A stretch of 64,000 bases of DNA from Flavobacteriales bacterium (GCA_019694805.1 JAIBBG010000001.1:124001-188000), one strand, 5' to 3'; positions 26,688-35,825 are shown, numbered from the stretch's first letter. The notes: generated from the sequence alone by a model not told the origin. Made by a program: numbers and translations.

Positions 26688-27866
26688 TTATTTGAATGCG
26701 TCGAAGCCAGTAATATCCATACCAGTGATCAACAAATGAATATCATGTGTTCCTTCATAAGTAATCACTGATTCTAAATTCATCATGTGACGCATCACAG
26801 GATACTCTCCTGTAATACCCATGGCACCGAGAATTTGACGAGCGTCGCTGATGATCTGCTTGGCCATGGCAAGGTTGTTTCTTTTTGCCATGCTGATTTG
26901 TGCAGAAGTAGCTCTTCCTTCGTTGCGCAATTGTCCAAGTCGATACGTGAGCAATTGTGCTTTGGTGATTTCGGTGATCATCTCAGCCAATTTTTTCTGT
27001 TGCAACTGGAATGCACCGATTGGTTTACCGAATTGAATTCGCTCCTTCGAATAACGCAATGCAACGTCATAACAATCCAGTGCTGCGCCGATTGCTCCCC
27101 ATGCGATGCCATAACGAGCGCTATCGAGACAGCCCAGTGGAGCACCGAGACCATTTTTACCTGGAAGTAAATTTTCTTTCGGAACTTTTACGTTGTCAAA
27201 AATGAGCTCACCTGTATCACTGGCACGGAGACTCCATTTACCGTGCATGGTTGGAGTGGTAAATCCTTCCATTCCGCGTTCTACAATCAAACCATGAATT
27301 CTACCTTGTTCATTTTTCGCCCAAACCACTGCAATTTGTGCGAAAGGGGCATTGCTGATCCACATCTTAGCACCATTCAACAAATAATGGTCACCCATAT
27401 CTTTGAAATTGGTGATCATTCCACCAGGATTGGAACCAAAATCGGGTTCAGTCAAACCAAAACAACCCATCCACTCTCCTGAAGCGAGTTTTGGAAGATA
27501 TTTTTTGCGTTGTTCTTCGTTGCCGTATTTGTAAATCGGATACATGACGAGTGAACTCTGAACAGAAGCAGTAGAACGAAGTCCACTATCACAGCGCTCA
27601 AGTTCCTGCATGATCAATCCATAAGCAATCTGATCAAGTCCGGCACCACCATATTCAGTAGGTATATATGGGCCAAAGGCTCCAATTTCACCGAGACCTT
27701 TCAAAAGGTGCTCAGGAAATTTACATTTTTCCGCAGCCTCTTCGATAATCGGAGAAACTTCCTTTTTAACCCATGCACGAGCGGTTTCGCGAATAAGTTT
27801 GTGTTCTTCCGTAAGCCACTCATCCATCAAATAGTAGTCGTGACCCTGATATAAATCTGTACGCAT
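26688..27866 (-). CDS. Acyl-CoA dehydrogenase, glutaryl-CoA dehydrogenase type
   Basis: A 392-residue FAD enzyme. CFGLTEPDFGSNPGGM (135-150) and WISNAP (169-174) line the flavin site, and E371 in TYEGTHDIH is the catalytic base. R97 in GLRSTASVQSSLVM matches the Arg that binds the gamma-carboxylate in glutaryl-CoA dehydrogenases, and the ending ITGFDAF is typical of that subgroup. The expected reaction is oxidation and decarboxylation of glutaryl-CoA to crotonyl-CoA in lysine and tryptophan breakdown. It is a single-gene unit with its own terminator. Confidence 0.87.
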   Translation of the reverse strand: MRTDLYQGHDYYLMDEWLTEEHKLIRETARAWVKKEVSPIIEEAAEKCKFPEHLLKGLGEIGAFGPYIPTEYGGAGLDQIAYGLIMQELERCDSGLRSTASVQSSLVMYPIYKYGNEEQRKKYLPKLASGEWMGCFGLTEPDFGSNPGGMITNFKDMGDHYLLNGAKMWISNAPFAQIAVVWAKNEQGRIHGLIVERGMEGFTTPTMHGKWSLRASDTGELIFDNVKVPKENLLPGKNGLGAPLGCLDSARYGIAWGAIGAALDCYDVALRYSKERIQFGKPIGAFQLQQKKLAEMITEITKAQLLTYRLGQLRNEGRATSAQISMAKRNNLAMAKQIISDARQILGAMGITGEYPVMRHMMNLESVITYEGTHDIHLLITGMDITGFDAFK

Positions 27867-27974
27867 TTTTTATTGAATGTTTTGCAGGTTGAATTTTCCG
27901 GCGCGAATGTAATTCAACCCAAGGGTAAACATGGAATCGAAATACTTACAACATTGATTCCTGGAGAGTAAGCA

Positions 27975-28454
27975 TCAGAACATTCCTGAGTCTTTATTGG
28001 CTTCATACCAGGAATCGGGCTGTAATGCACCGCCACGACTTGCAGCAACAGCCAATTCATCGCAGCGTTCATTCAATGGATGGCCATTATGACCACGAAT
28101 CCAGTGAAATTTTACCTGATGTTGCCTGGCTATGACAAGATAACGCTTCCACAAGTCGGGATTCTTCACATTCTTCCAGCCGCGCTTGATCCAGCCGTCA
28201 ATCCATTTCTTTTCAATAGCATCAACGACGTATTTGGAATCGGAGAAAACATCTACATGGCATCCGGGTGTCTTCAGCATTTCCAAACCAACAATCACAC
28301 TCAGTAATTCCATGCGATTATTGGTCGTCAGTCGAAAACCCTCACTCATTTCCTTGCGATGATGGCCGCTGATCAGGATCAATCCATATCCGCCAGGACC
28401 AGGGTTTCCGCTGGCTGCACCGTCTGTATACATCTGAACTTTCACACTCATCAC
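27975..28454 (-). CDS. rnhA: Ribonuclease HI
   Basis: RNase HI cuts the RNA strand of RNA-DNA hybrids. The 159-residue protein has the full catalytic set: D11 (MYTDGAASGNPGPGG), E49 (NNRMEL), D72 (SDSKYV) and D132 (CDELA), plus H122 in the RGHNGHPLNE loop. The basic handle (IDGWIKRGWKNVKN) for substrate binding is present. It lies six bases after the marC-like gene. Confidence 0.95.
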   Translation of the reverse strand: MMSVKVQMYTDGAASGNPGPGGYGLILISGHHRKEMSEGFRLTTNNRMELLSVIVGLEMLKTPGCHVDVFSDSKYVVDAIEKKWIDGWIKRGWKNVKNPDLWKRYLVIARQHQVKFHWIRGHNGHPLNERCDELAVAASRGGALQPDSWYEANKDSGMF

Positions 28455-28460
28455 ACGAAA

Positions 28461-29039
28461 TTATTGCAGCAGAAACTGGATATTGTTGGAAAATAACTTG
28501 ACAGAAATCGCCAGAAGAATAATCCCGAAAACCTTCTCGAGAACGGTGATACCGACCATACCCAACATTCTTTCAATTCGGTCAGTAAGTCTTAAGACAA
28601 TATAGATCAACGGCATATTGAGGGCCACGGCAATAAGAATGTTGATTCTGGAATATTCAGCCTCAAGTGAAATGAGTGTAGAAAATGTTCCAGCACCGGC
28701 AATGATAGGAAATGCCAAAGGCACGATGGAAGCAGCCTTTTCACTTCCTTCTTTCTGTTTGAAGATTTTGATGCCCAAGACCATTTCCATGGCGATAAAA
28801 AACAGTATGAAAGAACCTGCGACAGCAAAAGAGTTCACATCCACACCAAAGAGCCCCAGGAACTTTTCACCAACAAAAAGGAAAATGGCCATCAATAGAA
28901 ACGATACCGTTGTGGTTGTAATGGGCTGAATATTTCCCACAGAATTCTTGATCTTCAGAATTACCGGAATACTGCCAACAATATCAATGACGGCAAACAA
29001 AACCATAAAACACGACAATATCTCTTTCAGATCGGGCAT
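28461..29039 (-). CDS. MarC-family integral membrane protein
   Basis: A 192-residue membrane protein with six hydrophobic helices. VDVNSFAVAGSFILFFIAME and VPLAFPIIAGAGTFSTLI are conserved MarC/UPF0056 segments, as is the ending LEKVFGIILLAISVKLF. The family's transport function is unproven. Its start faces the plus-strand gene at 29158 across 118 bases, so both promoters lie in that gap. Confidence 0.9.
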   Translation of the reverse strand: MPDLKEILSCFMVLFAVIDIVGSIPVILKIKNSVGNIQPITTTTVSFLLMAIFLFVGEKFLGLFGVDVNSFAVAGSFILFFIAMEMVLGIKIFKQKEGSEKAASIVPLAFPIIAGAGTFSTLISLEAEYSRINILIAVALNMPLIYIVLRLTDRIERMLGMVGITVLEKVFGIILLAISVKLFSNNIQFLLQ

Positions 29040-29132
29040 GTGGCGAAATTAATTATTCCATACCACATCCTCTTTGGATTTTTTAACCGGATAAAGATTG
29101 AAGATAGGTATCCAAACCCGCGCATAAAAGGT

Positions 29133-29140
29133 TACCTTTG
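29133..29140 (+). promoter_or_regulatory. -7 box (TACCTTTG) before the small secreted-protein gene
   Basis: Perfect TAnnTTTG box, 17 bases before the ATG at 29158. No TTG is found at the expected upstream distance, so the match is half of a promoter only. Confidence 0.5.
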
Positions 29141-29157
29141 CCACATCCGTTCGTTAT

Positions 29158-29460
29158 ATGCAGAGATTGCTGATCATCATGATGCTGTTCGTATTCAGTC
29201 AGGCGACTGTCTGTTTGACTACTATGTATCTTCTTGATCATCTGGAACTGATTACTTTGGTAGACACAACTTCTTCTGGAACAATGATCGAGGAAGAAGA
29301 AACGGATGAAGAATATTCCTGCAATGCTCGTGAAGAAATTCTGGAATCCGTTTACATCTCAGAAGTAACGGATCTATCTTATTTTAATGAGCAAAATTTT
29401 TATCTGCTCCCCGGCTATACCGACCGGGTTTTCTCGCCTCCTGAGATTTCTATGATTTAA
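29158..29460 (+). CDS. Small exported hypothetical protein
   Basis: A 100-residue protein not recognised as any family. Residues 1-20 are a plausible signal peptide or anchor (MQRLLIIMMLFVFSQATVCL). The middle is acidic (MIEEEETDEEYS) and one Cys follows. A -7 box lies at the right distance upstream, and the SulP transporter gene starts 99 bases downstream on the same strand, which supports a real gene. It may have no role in transport. Confidence 0.55.
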   Translation: MQRLLIIMMLFVFSQATVCLTTMYLLDHLELITLVDTTSSGTMIEEEETDEEYSCNAREEILESVYISEVTDLSYFNEQNFYLLPGYTDRVFSPPEISMI

Positions 29461-29559
29461 TTCTTCTCCTAAAAGGAGTTCAATTCAACCCTGAACAACA
29501 GGTGTGCTTTTTCGCACGCCATTCATTTCATTCCGGCATTTTCGGATCAATCGGTATTT

Positions 29560-31134
29560 ATGAAAAATATACATTTCAAAGAATTTACACTTCGGCATCT
29601 CAAACATGATTTTCCGGCAGGACTCGTGGTGTTTCTCATTGCACTGCCTCTATGTCTAGGAATCGCACTGGCCAGTCAGGCACCTTTATTTTCAGGTATT
29701 ATCGCAGGAATTGTTGGAGGTATTGTCATAGCCTCTATGAGTGGATCAGCATTAAGTGTTTCTGGTCCTGCTGCGGGATTAACCGTAATAGTGGCAGGAG
29801 CTATTACAAAGTTGGGCAGCTTCGATGCCTTCTTGCTTGCGGTTACCCTTGCAGGTGCTTTACAGGTTATCCTCGGTCTGATCAAAGCAGGTATCATCGG
29901 GTACTACTTTCCTTCCAGTGTTATCAAAGGAATGCTCGCCGCTATTGGGATCATTCTCATCCTCAAACAAATTCCTCACGCACTTGGATATGACAAAGAT
30001 GCAGAAGGAGATTTCGATTTTATTCAGACAGATGGAGCCAACACTTTCACTGAAATCATCAATGCCATTTATGCAGCACAAAAAGGAGCTATCATCATTG
30101 CGTTGATTTCGCTTGCGATACTCATTTTGTGGGAAAGGCCGTTCCTGAAAAAATTCAAGTTCTTTCAATTCGTGCCTGGCGCATTGGTTGCCGTCAGCTC
30201 CGGTTTGCTACTCAACAACTGGTTTGGAGCTGCCATGCCTGAATTGTATATGACAGGTGAGACTTTGGTCAATTTGCCTGTTGCAACGGATGCTGGTCAC
30301 TTCTTCAGTTTCTTCAGTAACCCAGATTTCACAGCCATTGGAGACCCAGATGTTTGGATGGTGGCAATTACCATTGCCATCATTGCCAGTCTGGAAACAC
30401 TTCTGAGTATTGAAGCAGCTGATAAACTAGATCCATACAAGCGAGATACCCCTACCAACAGAGAACTAACTGCACAAGGAGTTGGTAATATGTTGTCTGG
30501 ACTGATCGGAGGATTACCCATGACAGCAGTCATCGTGCGTTCTTCGGCCAACGTCAATGCCGGAGCGAAAACAAAACTATCAGCCATCATACACGGTGTT
30601 TTGCTACTGATTGCAGTTTTGTTCCTTGCGCCTTGGCTCAATCAAATTCCTCTCGCTTGCCTCGCTTCATTATTGATCCTTACAGGATATAAACTCGCTA
30701 AAATTTCACTGTTCAAATCTATGTATCGAGCCGGTATTGCCCAATTCCTGCCATTCATCATCACGGTGATTGCAATTCAATTTTCTGATCTCCTGAAGGG
30801 CATTGGCATTGGAATGCTGGTAGCGATCTTCTTTATCCTGCGCAACAATTACATGCGCGCCTACACCATCAGCAAAAAAGTAACTGACAATGGCAAAGCG
30901 CAATTTGAATTGGAACTCTCTGAGGAAATTACTTTCCTCAGCAAAGGAAGTATTGGAAAATTCCTTTATGAATTACCGGAAGAAAGTTTGATCACCATCA
31001 ATGGTCAAAAAATGACCTCCATAGATCCAGATGTTCTCGAAATCATTCATGATTTCAAGAGCACTGCTCAACTAAAAAACATCACAGTACAACTGATCTC
31101 TATCCCGGCATATTCCGGTGGAGTAGGTCACTAA
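29560..31134 (+). CDS. SulP/SLC26-family anion transporter (bicarbonate or sulfate)
   Basis: A 524-residue transporter. The family opening (HDFPAGLVVFLIALPLCLGIALASQAP) precedes ~11 membrane segments with GIIAGIVGGIV and GLIGGLPMTAVIVRSSANVN, the substrate-side motifs. The C-terminal ~85 residues resemble a short STAS domain (TINGQKMTSIDPDVLEIIHD). A beta-carbonic anhydrase gene starts 34 bases later, an arrangement known for SulP bicarbonate transporters (BicA-like), so bicarbonate uptake is likelier than sulfate. It acts in the cytoplasmic membrane. Confidence 0.88.
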   Translation: MKNIHFKEFTLRHLKHDFPAGLVVFLIALPLCLGIALASQAPLFSGIIAGIVGGIVIASMSGSALSVSGPAAGLTVIVAGAITKLGSFDAFLLAVTLAGALQVILGLIKAGIIGYYFPSSVIKGMLAAIGIILILKQIPHALGYDKDAEGDFDFIQTDGANTFTEIINAIYAAQKGAIIIALISLAILILWERPFLKKFKFFQFVPGALVAVSSGLLLNNWFGAAMPELYMTGETLVNLPVATDAGHFFSFFSNPDFTAIGDPDVWMVAITIAIIASLETLLSIEAADKLDPYKRDTPTNRELTAQGVGNMLSGLIGGLPMTAVIVRSSANVNAGAKTKLSAIIHGVLLLIAVLFLAPWLNQIPLACLASLLILTGYKLAKISLFKSMYRAGIAQFLPFIITVIAIQFSDLLKGIGIGMLVAIFFILRNNYMRAYTISKKVTDNGKAQFELELSEEITFLSKGSIGKFLYELPEESLITINGQKMTSIDPDVLEIIHDFKSTAQLKNITVQLISIPAYSGGVGH

Positions 31135-31167
31135 ATCAATCCACTCAAAACATTCAATCCAAGCAAA

Positions 31168-31893
31168 ATGAAAGCTCACAATAGCATCACACAATCCAAC
31201 ATCACTCCCATTAAAGCACTTGAGTTGCTCAAGGATGGCAATGAAAGATTCATCAGCAACCTCAAGGTGAATCGCAATCTGCTGCAACAAGCCAATGAAA
31301 CAAGAGAAGGGCAGTGGCCTTTTGCGGTTATCCTGAGTTGTATTGATAGCCGAACATCAGCAGAACTCATCTTCGACCAAGGCCTTGGCGATATTTTTTC
31401 TGTGCGTATTGCGGGGAATATTGTCAATACAGATATCATCGGAAGCTTAGAGTTCGCATGCAAGGTTGCCGGTTCTAAACTCATTGTTGTCCTTGGTCAT
31501 ACCAATTGCGGGGCCGTAAAAGCAGCATGTGATCATGTGGAACTTGGAAGCATTACAGAGTTATTATCCAAGATTCATCCTGCCATATATCAGGAAAATC
31601 AGACATTGGACCAAACGAAGCGCAACTCGCAGAATCAGGAATTTGTACAAAATGTTACTTGCAATAATGTGCGGGGTTCAGTGCGAGCCATCATCAACAG
31701 AAGTATGATACTGGATGAAATGATCCGAAAAGGTGAAATCGCTATCATTGGTGGATTGCATGATTTGAGCACTGGTAAAGTAGAATTTTTCGATGACTCT
31801 TACATTGATCAAAACGCTTTGATGTCACAAACCGCCGCAAGAAATGGCAAACAAACTTCCGCTGATCAGGTTGAAGTTGAATTCAGATCGTGA
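31168..31893 (+). CDS. Beta-class carbonic anhydrase
   Basis: A 241-residue zinc enzyme interconverting CO2 and bicarbonate. Zn ligands C58, H111 and C114 (SCIDSR and HTNCGAV) and the D60-R62 catalytic dyad are all present. The segment after C114 has GSVRAIINRS and the ending IIGGLHDLSTGKVEFF usual in the family. With the SulP gene 34 bases upstream it probably forms an uptake and equilibration pair for inorganic carbon. Confidence 0.93.
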   Translation: MKAHNSITQSNITPIKALELLKDGNERFISNLKVNRNLLQQANETREGQWPFAVILSCIDSRTSAELIFDQGLGDIFSVRIAGNIVNTDIIGSLEFACKVAGSKLIVVLGHTNCGAVKAACDHVELGSITELLSKIHPAIYQENQTLDQTKRNSQNQEFVQNVTCNNVRGSVRAIINRSMILDEMIRKGEIAIIGGLHDLSTGKVEFFDDSYIDQNALMSQTAARNGKQTSADQVEVEFRS

Positions 31894-31915
31894 CATCTGT
31901 GTTGGGTTACCTTAA

Positions 31916-31933
31916 ACCCGGATCATGCAGTCG
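31916..31933 (+). repeat. Left arm of perfect 18-base inverted repeat
   Basis: Reads ACCCGGATCATGCAGTCG and is the exact reverse complement of 32136-32153. Confidence 0.95.
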
Positions 31934-32135
31934 AAATCTATTGCTGCGTTGTCATTCTTCAATGACGGGCACCCCAAGTCGTAACCTCTTGGAGCAGGCT
32001 TTCCTCGGTTTTCATTTTCTCCGAATGAAACAACGGTGCAAGGCTATGCGCTTCCAAATAATAATCTAGAGGAGTTATCCTGATGCAATCGGGAAGCGCC
32101 AGTCCTTTTTGACCTTCAGCGCTACATAACAATCC

Positions 32136-32153
32136 CGACTGCATGATCCGGGT
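32136..32153 (-). repeat. Right arm of perfect 18-base inverted repeat
   Basis: Reads CGACTGCATGATCCGGGT on the plus strand, exact reverse complement of 31916-31933, six bases before the terminator stem. Confidence 0.95.
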
Positions 32154-32158
32154 CAAAA

Positions 32159-32187
32159 AAAGGGAGAGTAATATTTACTCTCCTTTT
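32159..32187. terminator. Bidirectional terminator, overlapping the purN stop codon
   Basis: Stem GGAGAGTAA/TTACTCTCC with TAT loop, extended by A-T pairs. On the plus strand it runs into TTTTGTTTTTT; on the minus strand into a run of T. The purN stop (32177-32175) lies within the stem, so the last purN codons form one arm. Confidence 0.8.
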
Positions 32188-32756
32188 GTTTTTTGTTGCA
32201 ATAAACGCTCTAAGACTTTGGGGAAATGTTCAATCTCTAGCGCCCGAACTTTTCTTTCAATATCAGAAGGCATATCCTGAGGATCGATTTTCGCTTTAGC
32301 TTGAAAGATAATTTCACCTTCATCATAATACTCATTGACGAAATGAATGGTGATGCCCGATTCCGTTTCGCGATTGGCATGCACTGCTTCATGTACATGG
32401 TGTCCATACATTCCTTTGCCACCATATGCAGGTAACAAAGCTGGATGAATGTTTACAATAGCATTTGGGTATTCGTGGATCAACCATGCCGGAATTTTTT
32501 TCAGAAAGCCGGCCAGCACTATAAAGTCGATTTTTCTGTTTTTCAAAATAGCCAGAAAACCATTACCAGAAGTAAAGTTTTCCTGATTTAGCAGGCATGT
32601 GTCGATGTGAAATTCTTCGGCAATCCGAAGGACACCAGCATCCGCTTTGTTAGAAGCAATCAATGCTACTTCAACATCAGGATGCTCCTTAAAATGCTGA
32701 ATGATGTTTCTTGCATTACTTCCTGCACCGGAAGCCAGAATAGCTAACCTTTTCAA
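32175..32756 (-). CDS. purN: Phosphoribosylglycinamide formyltransferase
   Basis: PurN transfers a formyl group from 10-formyl-THF to GAR in purine synthesis. The 193-residue protein has LAILASGAGSNARNI (phosphate loop), the catalytic triad N102, H104 and D145 (IVNIHPALLPAYGG and YYDEGEI), and FLKKIPAWLI. Length is normal. It stands alone on the minus strand, with the hybrid kinase gene ending 34 bases upstream. Confidence 0.94.
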   Translation of the reverse strand: MKRLAILASGAGSNARNIIQHFKEHPDVEVALIASNKADAGVLRIAEEFHIDTCLLNQENFTSGNGFLAILKNRKIDFIVLAGFLKKIPAWLIHEYPNAIVNIHPALLPAYGGKGMYGHHVHEAVHANRETESGITIHFVNEYYDEGEIIFQAKAKIDPQDMPSDIERKVRALEIEHFPKVLERLLQQKTKGE

Positions 32757-32790
32757 AATTTGAAATTTGCCCGCGAAGATAAGACAGAGG

Positions 32791-34695
32791 TTATGCCCTC
32801 ATTTCTGATTGATCTTTATGGATCAGCTCCTGAATTTTACGATACAATACTTCGGGTTGGAATGGTTTGGACATGTATTCATTCATTCCTAACTGAAGAC
32901 ATTGATCACGCTCTCCACTGATGGCATTGGCGGTAAGTGCAATGATGGGTGTGGTGAGGTGATACTTTTCACGCAATTCAACTGTGGTTTCAAATCCATC
33001 CTTCAATGGCATTTGTAGATCCATCAGGATCACATCAAAATTCACATTCGAAAGCATATCAATTGCCTGAACACCGTTGGCACAAACCTCTACAACAGCA
33101 TTCCAGGTTTTCAGTAATGATGTAGCCAGAAATTGATTCACCGGATTGTCTTCTACAACCAGCACCCTTACTCCTGCCAAATCTGGATTAAAATTCTCCT
33201 TCTGAATGGCTGGTGCCTCAGATTTTCTGAAGTCAACTTCAAAATAAAATTCTGAACCGACATTCTTTTCACTCACAACATTCAATGAACCTCCCATGAG
33301 TTCAACTATTTTCCTCGAAATGGTCAACCCAAGTCCGGTACCACCATATTTTCTTGTAGTGCTAGAATCTTCCTGAGAAAATTCCTGAAACACTGCGCCG
33401 AGTCTGTCAGTGGCAATGCCGATTCCGGTGTCCTTCACTCCAATATAAAGCCTTTGAACTTCTGACTCATTTTTCCTCAATTCAATTTTAACTGTAATCT
33501 CTCCTTCATGTGTAAACTTGATGGCATTGCTGATGAGATTGGTCAATACCTGATTCAAACGATGTGGATCGCCAAACAAATACTCTGAAACGCCTTCATC
33601 AATGTGATAGTTAAATTTCAAACCCTTTCCTTCTGCCTTCAATCCAAGACTTCGCGACAAGACATGGAGAATTTGACTTAGCGAAAAAGAAATTTTTTCC
33701 AATTCAACTTTGCCACTTTCAATTCTGGAAATATCCAGCAAATCGTCGATCAATACCAAAAGACCATCCGAAGAAAACTTCATGGTTTGGATGTATTCTT
33801 TCTGGATGTCGTTTAACGTTGTGCCCGAAAGCAAACTGGTGATACCAACAATGGCATTGACAGGTGTTCTCAATTCATGACTCACATTGGCAAGAATGGT
33901 TTTACGCACCTCCAGAGCGGCCTCCGCATCTCTTCTGGCGTGTCGCAATTGACTCTCCAGTTTCTTTTGAGAAGTGATATCGAAGACGACCATCACACCA
34001 CCGGTAAGTTGACCATTTAAATCATATACTGGAGTTGTGGTGCAGAATAACCAAAATGTTTCACCATTTTTTTTGCGCAATGGCGCTTCATAAACTTCTT
34101 TAGAAATAGAAAAATGGAATCCCTCAAGACAAGCTTTCTCAGCCGGTCGCTTTTCGCCGGCTTGGAAAAAATTGGCCGTCTTACCTTCCAATTCCGCAAC
34201 ATCATAGCCGAACATGGATGCAAAATTATTTTGAACATCAGTCAATCGACCTTCTACATCATATTCCACCATACCGAGATTCAGGTTGTCGATGATATCT
34301 AACAAACGCTGATCTGTTTGCTCCTTCATGCTTTCCGCCACTTCCCTCCTCGTAATGGATTCCTGCAGAATGTCAGCAATACACAACAAGTCTGTTTCTA
34401 CTCCTATTTCAGTTTCAGGAACAAGTCGGACAACTGCTTCTTTCAGTGAATTGATAACGATAGTCTGATCATCGAGCAGTTGATTGATTTGACCTTTCTT
34501 CACCGTCAATTCATCACTGCTTTCCCGCATCGCATTTTCAACCATCAAACGATCATTGTCATGGTGGAAATAACTTTCGTTGATGGCACAGAATAAATCT
34601 CGCATTTCCGAAGGAATCTCCGGATATCCGGGCAACCACTTACGAAGTTGTCGCTCCAGCAAACGATGCATCTTTTTATTTTGTTCCCTGAACAT
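32791..34695 (-). CDS. Hybrid sensor histidine kinase with receiver domain (PAS-HisKA-HATPase-REC)
   Basis: A 634-residue cytoplasmic hybrid kinase without membrane helices. From the start: a ~120-residue helical region, a PAS domain (about 130-245), the dimerisation domain with phospho-acceptor H273 (ANVSHELRTP), an ATPase domain with DTGIGI and GTGLGLTISRKI, and a receiver domain with D559 (VILMDLQMP). The ATG at 34695 overlaps the stop of the FIST gene as TAATG, so I prefer it to the in-frame ATG at 34746. Coupling to FIST implies that FIST senses the ligand and this kinase relays it. No DNA-binding output is nearby. Confidence 0.9.
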   Translation of the reverse strand: MFREQNKKMHRLLERQLRKWLPGYPEIPSEMRDLFCAINESYFHHDNDRLMVENAMRESSDELTVKKGQINQLLDDQTIVINSLKEAVVRLVPETEIGVETDLLCIADILQESITRREVAESMKEQTDQRLLDIIDNLNLGMVEYDVEGRLTDVQNNFASMFGYDVAELEGKTANFFQAGEKRPAEKACLEGFHFSISKEVYEAPLRKKNGETFWLFCTTTPVYDLNGQLTGGVMVVFDITSQKKLESQLRHARRDAEAALEVRKTILANVSHELRTPVNAIVGITSLLSGTTLNDIQKEYIQTMKFSSDGLLVLIDDLLDISRIESGKVELEKISFSLSQILHVLSRSLGLKAEGKGLKFNYHIDEGVSEYLFGDPHRLNQVLTNLISNAIKFTHEGEITVKIELRKNESEVQRLYIGVKDTGIGIATDRLGAVFQEFSQEDSSTTRKYGGTGLGLTISRKIVELMGGSLNVVSEKNVGSEFYFEVDFRKSEAPAIQKENFNPDLAGVRVLVVEDNPVNQFLATSLLKTWNAVVEVCANGVQAIDMLSNVNFDVILMDLQMPLKDGFETTVELREKYHLTTPIIALTANAISGERDQCLQLGMNEYMSKPFQPEVLYRKIQELIHKDQSEMRA

Positions 34696-35825
34696 TACCC
34701 TTCCTGATAAGTGGTGATGGTCATGGTTTGATTGTGTAGTGAACAACCTACCGTATTCATGAGAGGTGAAATTTCACCGTTAGAATAAAAACCCGTGAAT
34801 GCAGGTCTATTGTCAAATACTGAACAAACAGACTCTACTTCTTCCTCCACGCGTTGGTCCAATACAATTTTCCTTCCTACACAACTGATCATCATCACAA
34901 GGTCTGGTTGATTATCGGCTATAGACATTTCCGCAGCTTGTGCAGCGCCATCAACAAGGCGATCAAAATTCGCCATCATGAATTGAACATTGGCACCATT
35001 GGGAATGTTTCCAGCAAATTTCATCGAACCTTCATTCTCATCAATGGACAGTATCGTTCTGACCAATTGAGAATTTGAATTTTCACCTAAAATGCAAAGA
35101 GGAAATAACAAGGCTGAACCTGGCAGTTCTGAAGCTCTCGCTCCAAGATACCTTTTATATATTTCCAAAGCGCTTTCACCATCGAGCTCATACAAGACAT
35201 TCGCTTCTGATTTCGTTACTTTTCTTACTGGACCAAAAACATCCCAGCCACCTTGCGAACCGTGATTCACCTTCAAGGATGTTCCATAGAAACCTATAGC
35301 AACAATCTGATCTGGCTCTGGTGGTGAATCAGCACCTACATATGTGCGAGTAAATCTGCCGGCATCTGCCGCCAATCCTCCGGTGACAATCACACCTTCA
35401 GGCAAATTTTGATTCACACCTCTTACCAATTCGTCACCGTTCACACTGATACCATCTGAAAATATGAGAATGTGATTGAGATCCTCCGATGCCAATTCTT
35501 CGCGAATGGCTTCACCACAACTGAAACTATTCGGATAATCTTTTACAGATAATTTATGAATCCTGATTGGCGTGTGCTCAAACTGACATGCTGTTACACT
35601 GATGCTGTCATCGAATACCATATTCCCATGGATTTCACCAGCAGTGCTTGCCAATACAACATGCGCCTTTGGATATCGCTTTTGTAGTTCGGAAAAAACT
35701 TGATCCTTTTTGATGACATCAATGCCACCGAAAGCAAATACCAGGTTGGCTTGTCCATTGATTGATTCGGGATGAATGGCAGACCAGCCAGTATCCTCTT
35801 TCCACAGGGTTTGTTCTGTTCGCAT
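34695..35825 (-). CDS. FIST-domain sensory protein
   Basis: A 376-residue protein with an N-terminal FIST domain (AFGGIDVIKKDQVFSELQK and VVLASTAGEIHG, about 30-65; DGISVNGDELVRG) and a FIST_C domain (about 220-360, ending in FYSNGEISPL). FIST proteins are thought to bind small ligands, possibly amino acids, and are often encoded beside kinases or cyclases. There is no signal peptide, so it acts in the cytoplasm. It is translationally coupled to the hybrid kinase. Confidence 0.88.
   Translation of the reverse strand: MRTEQTLWKEDTGWSAIHPESINGQANLVFAFGGIDVIKKDQVFSELQKRYPKAHVVLASTAGEIHGNMVFDDSISVTACQFEHTPIRIHKLSVKDYPNSFSCGEAIREELASEDLNHILIFSDGISVNGDELVRGVNQNLPEGVIVTGGLAADAGRFTRTYVGADSPPEPDQIVAIGFYGTSLKVNHGSQGGWDVFGPVRKVTKSEANVLYELDGESALEIYKRYLGARASELPGSALLFPLCILGENSNSQLVRTILSIDENEGSMKFAGNIPNGANVQFMMANFDRLVDGAAQAAEMSIADNQPDLVMMISCVGRKIVLDQRVEEEVESVCSVFDNRPAFTGFYSNGEISPLMNTVGCSLHNQTMTITTYQEG

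Larger units (their letters stand above)
31912..32195. ncRNA. Candidate structured RNA closed by an 18-base stem
   Basis: The 281 bases between the carbonic anhydrase and purN genes hold a perfect 18-base inverted repeat (31916-31933 and 32136-32153) around 202 bases. Inside are three further hairpins: GTCATT-CTTC-AATGAC (31951-31966), TTTCATT/AATGAAA (32010-32030) and GCGCTTCC/GGAAGCGC (32048-32099). A bidirectional terminator follows on the plus side at 32159. This is the layout of a multibranched or rod-like noncoding RNA. The plus strand is favoured because the terminator then closes the unit, but no promoter is evident on either strand. A small palindromic mobile element is the alternative. 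I cannot name an RNA family. Confidence 0.4.

Noticed and set aside
31980-32010. GAGGAAAGCCTG on the minus strand, similar to the RNase P RNA P4 motif
   Set aside because: Only about ten bases match, the other universal RNase P segments are missing, and ~240 bases is too short.
31959-32156. 65-codon minus-strand frame inside the inverted-repeat region
   Set aside because: It starts just beyond the right repeat arm and runs over the internal hairpins; no family resemblance. It is better explained as a chance frame in a structured RNA or element.
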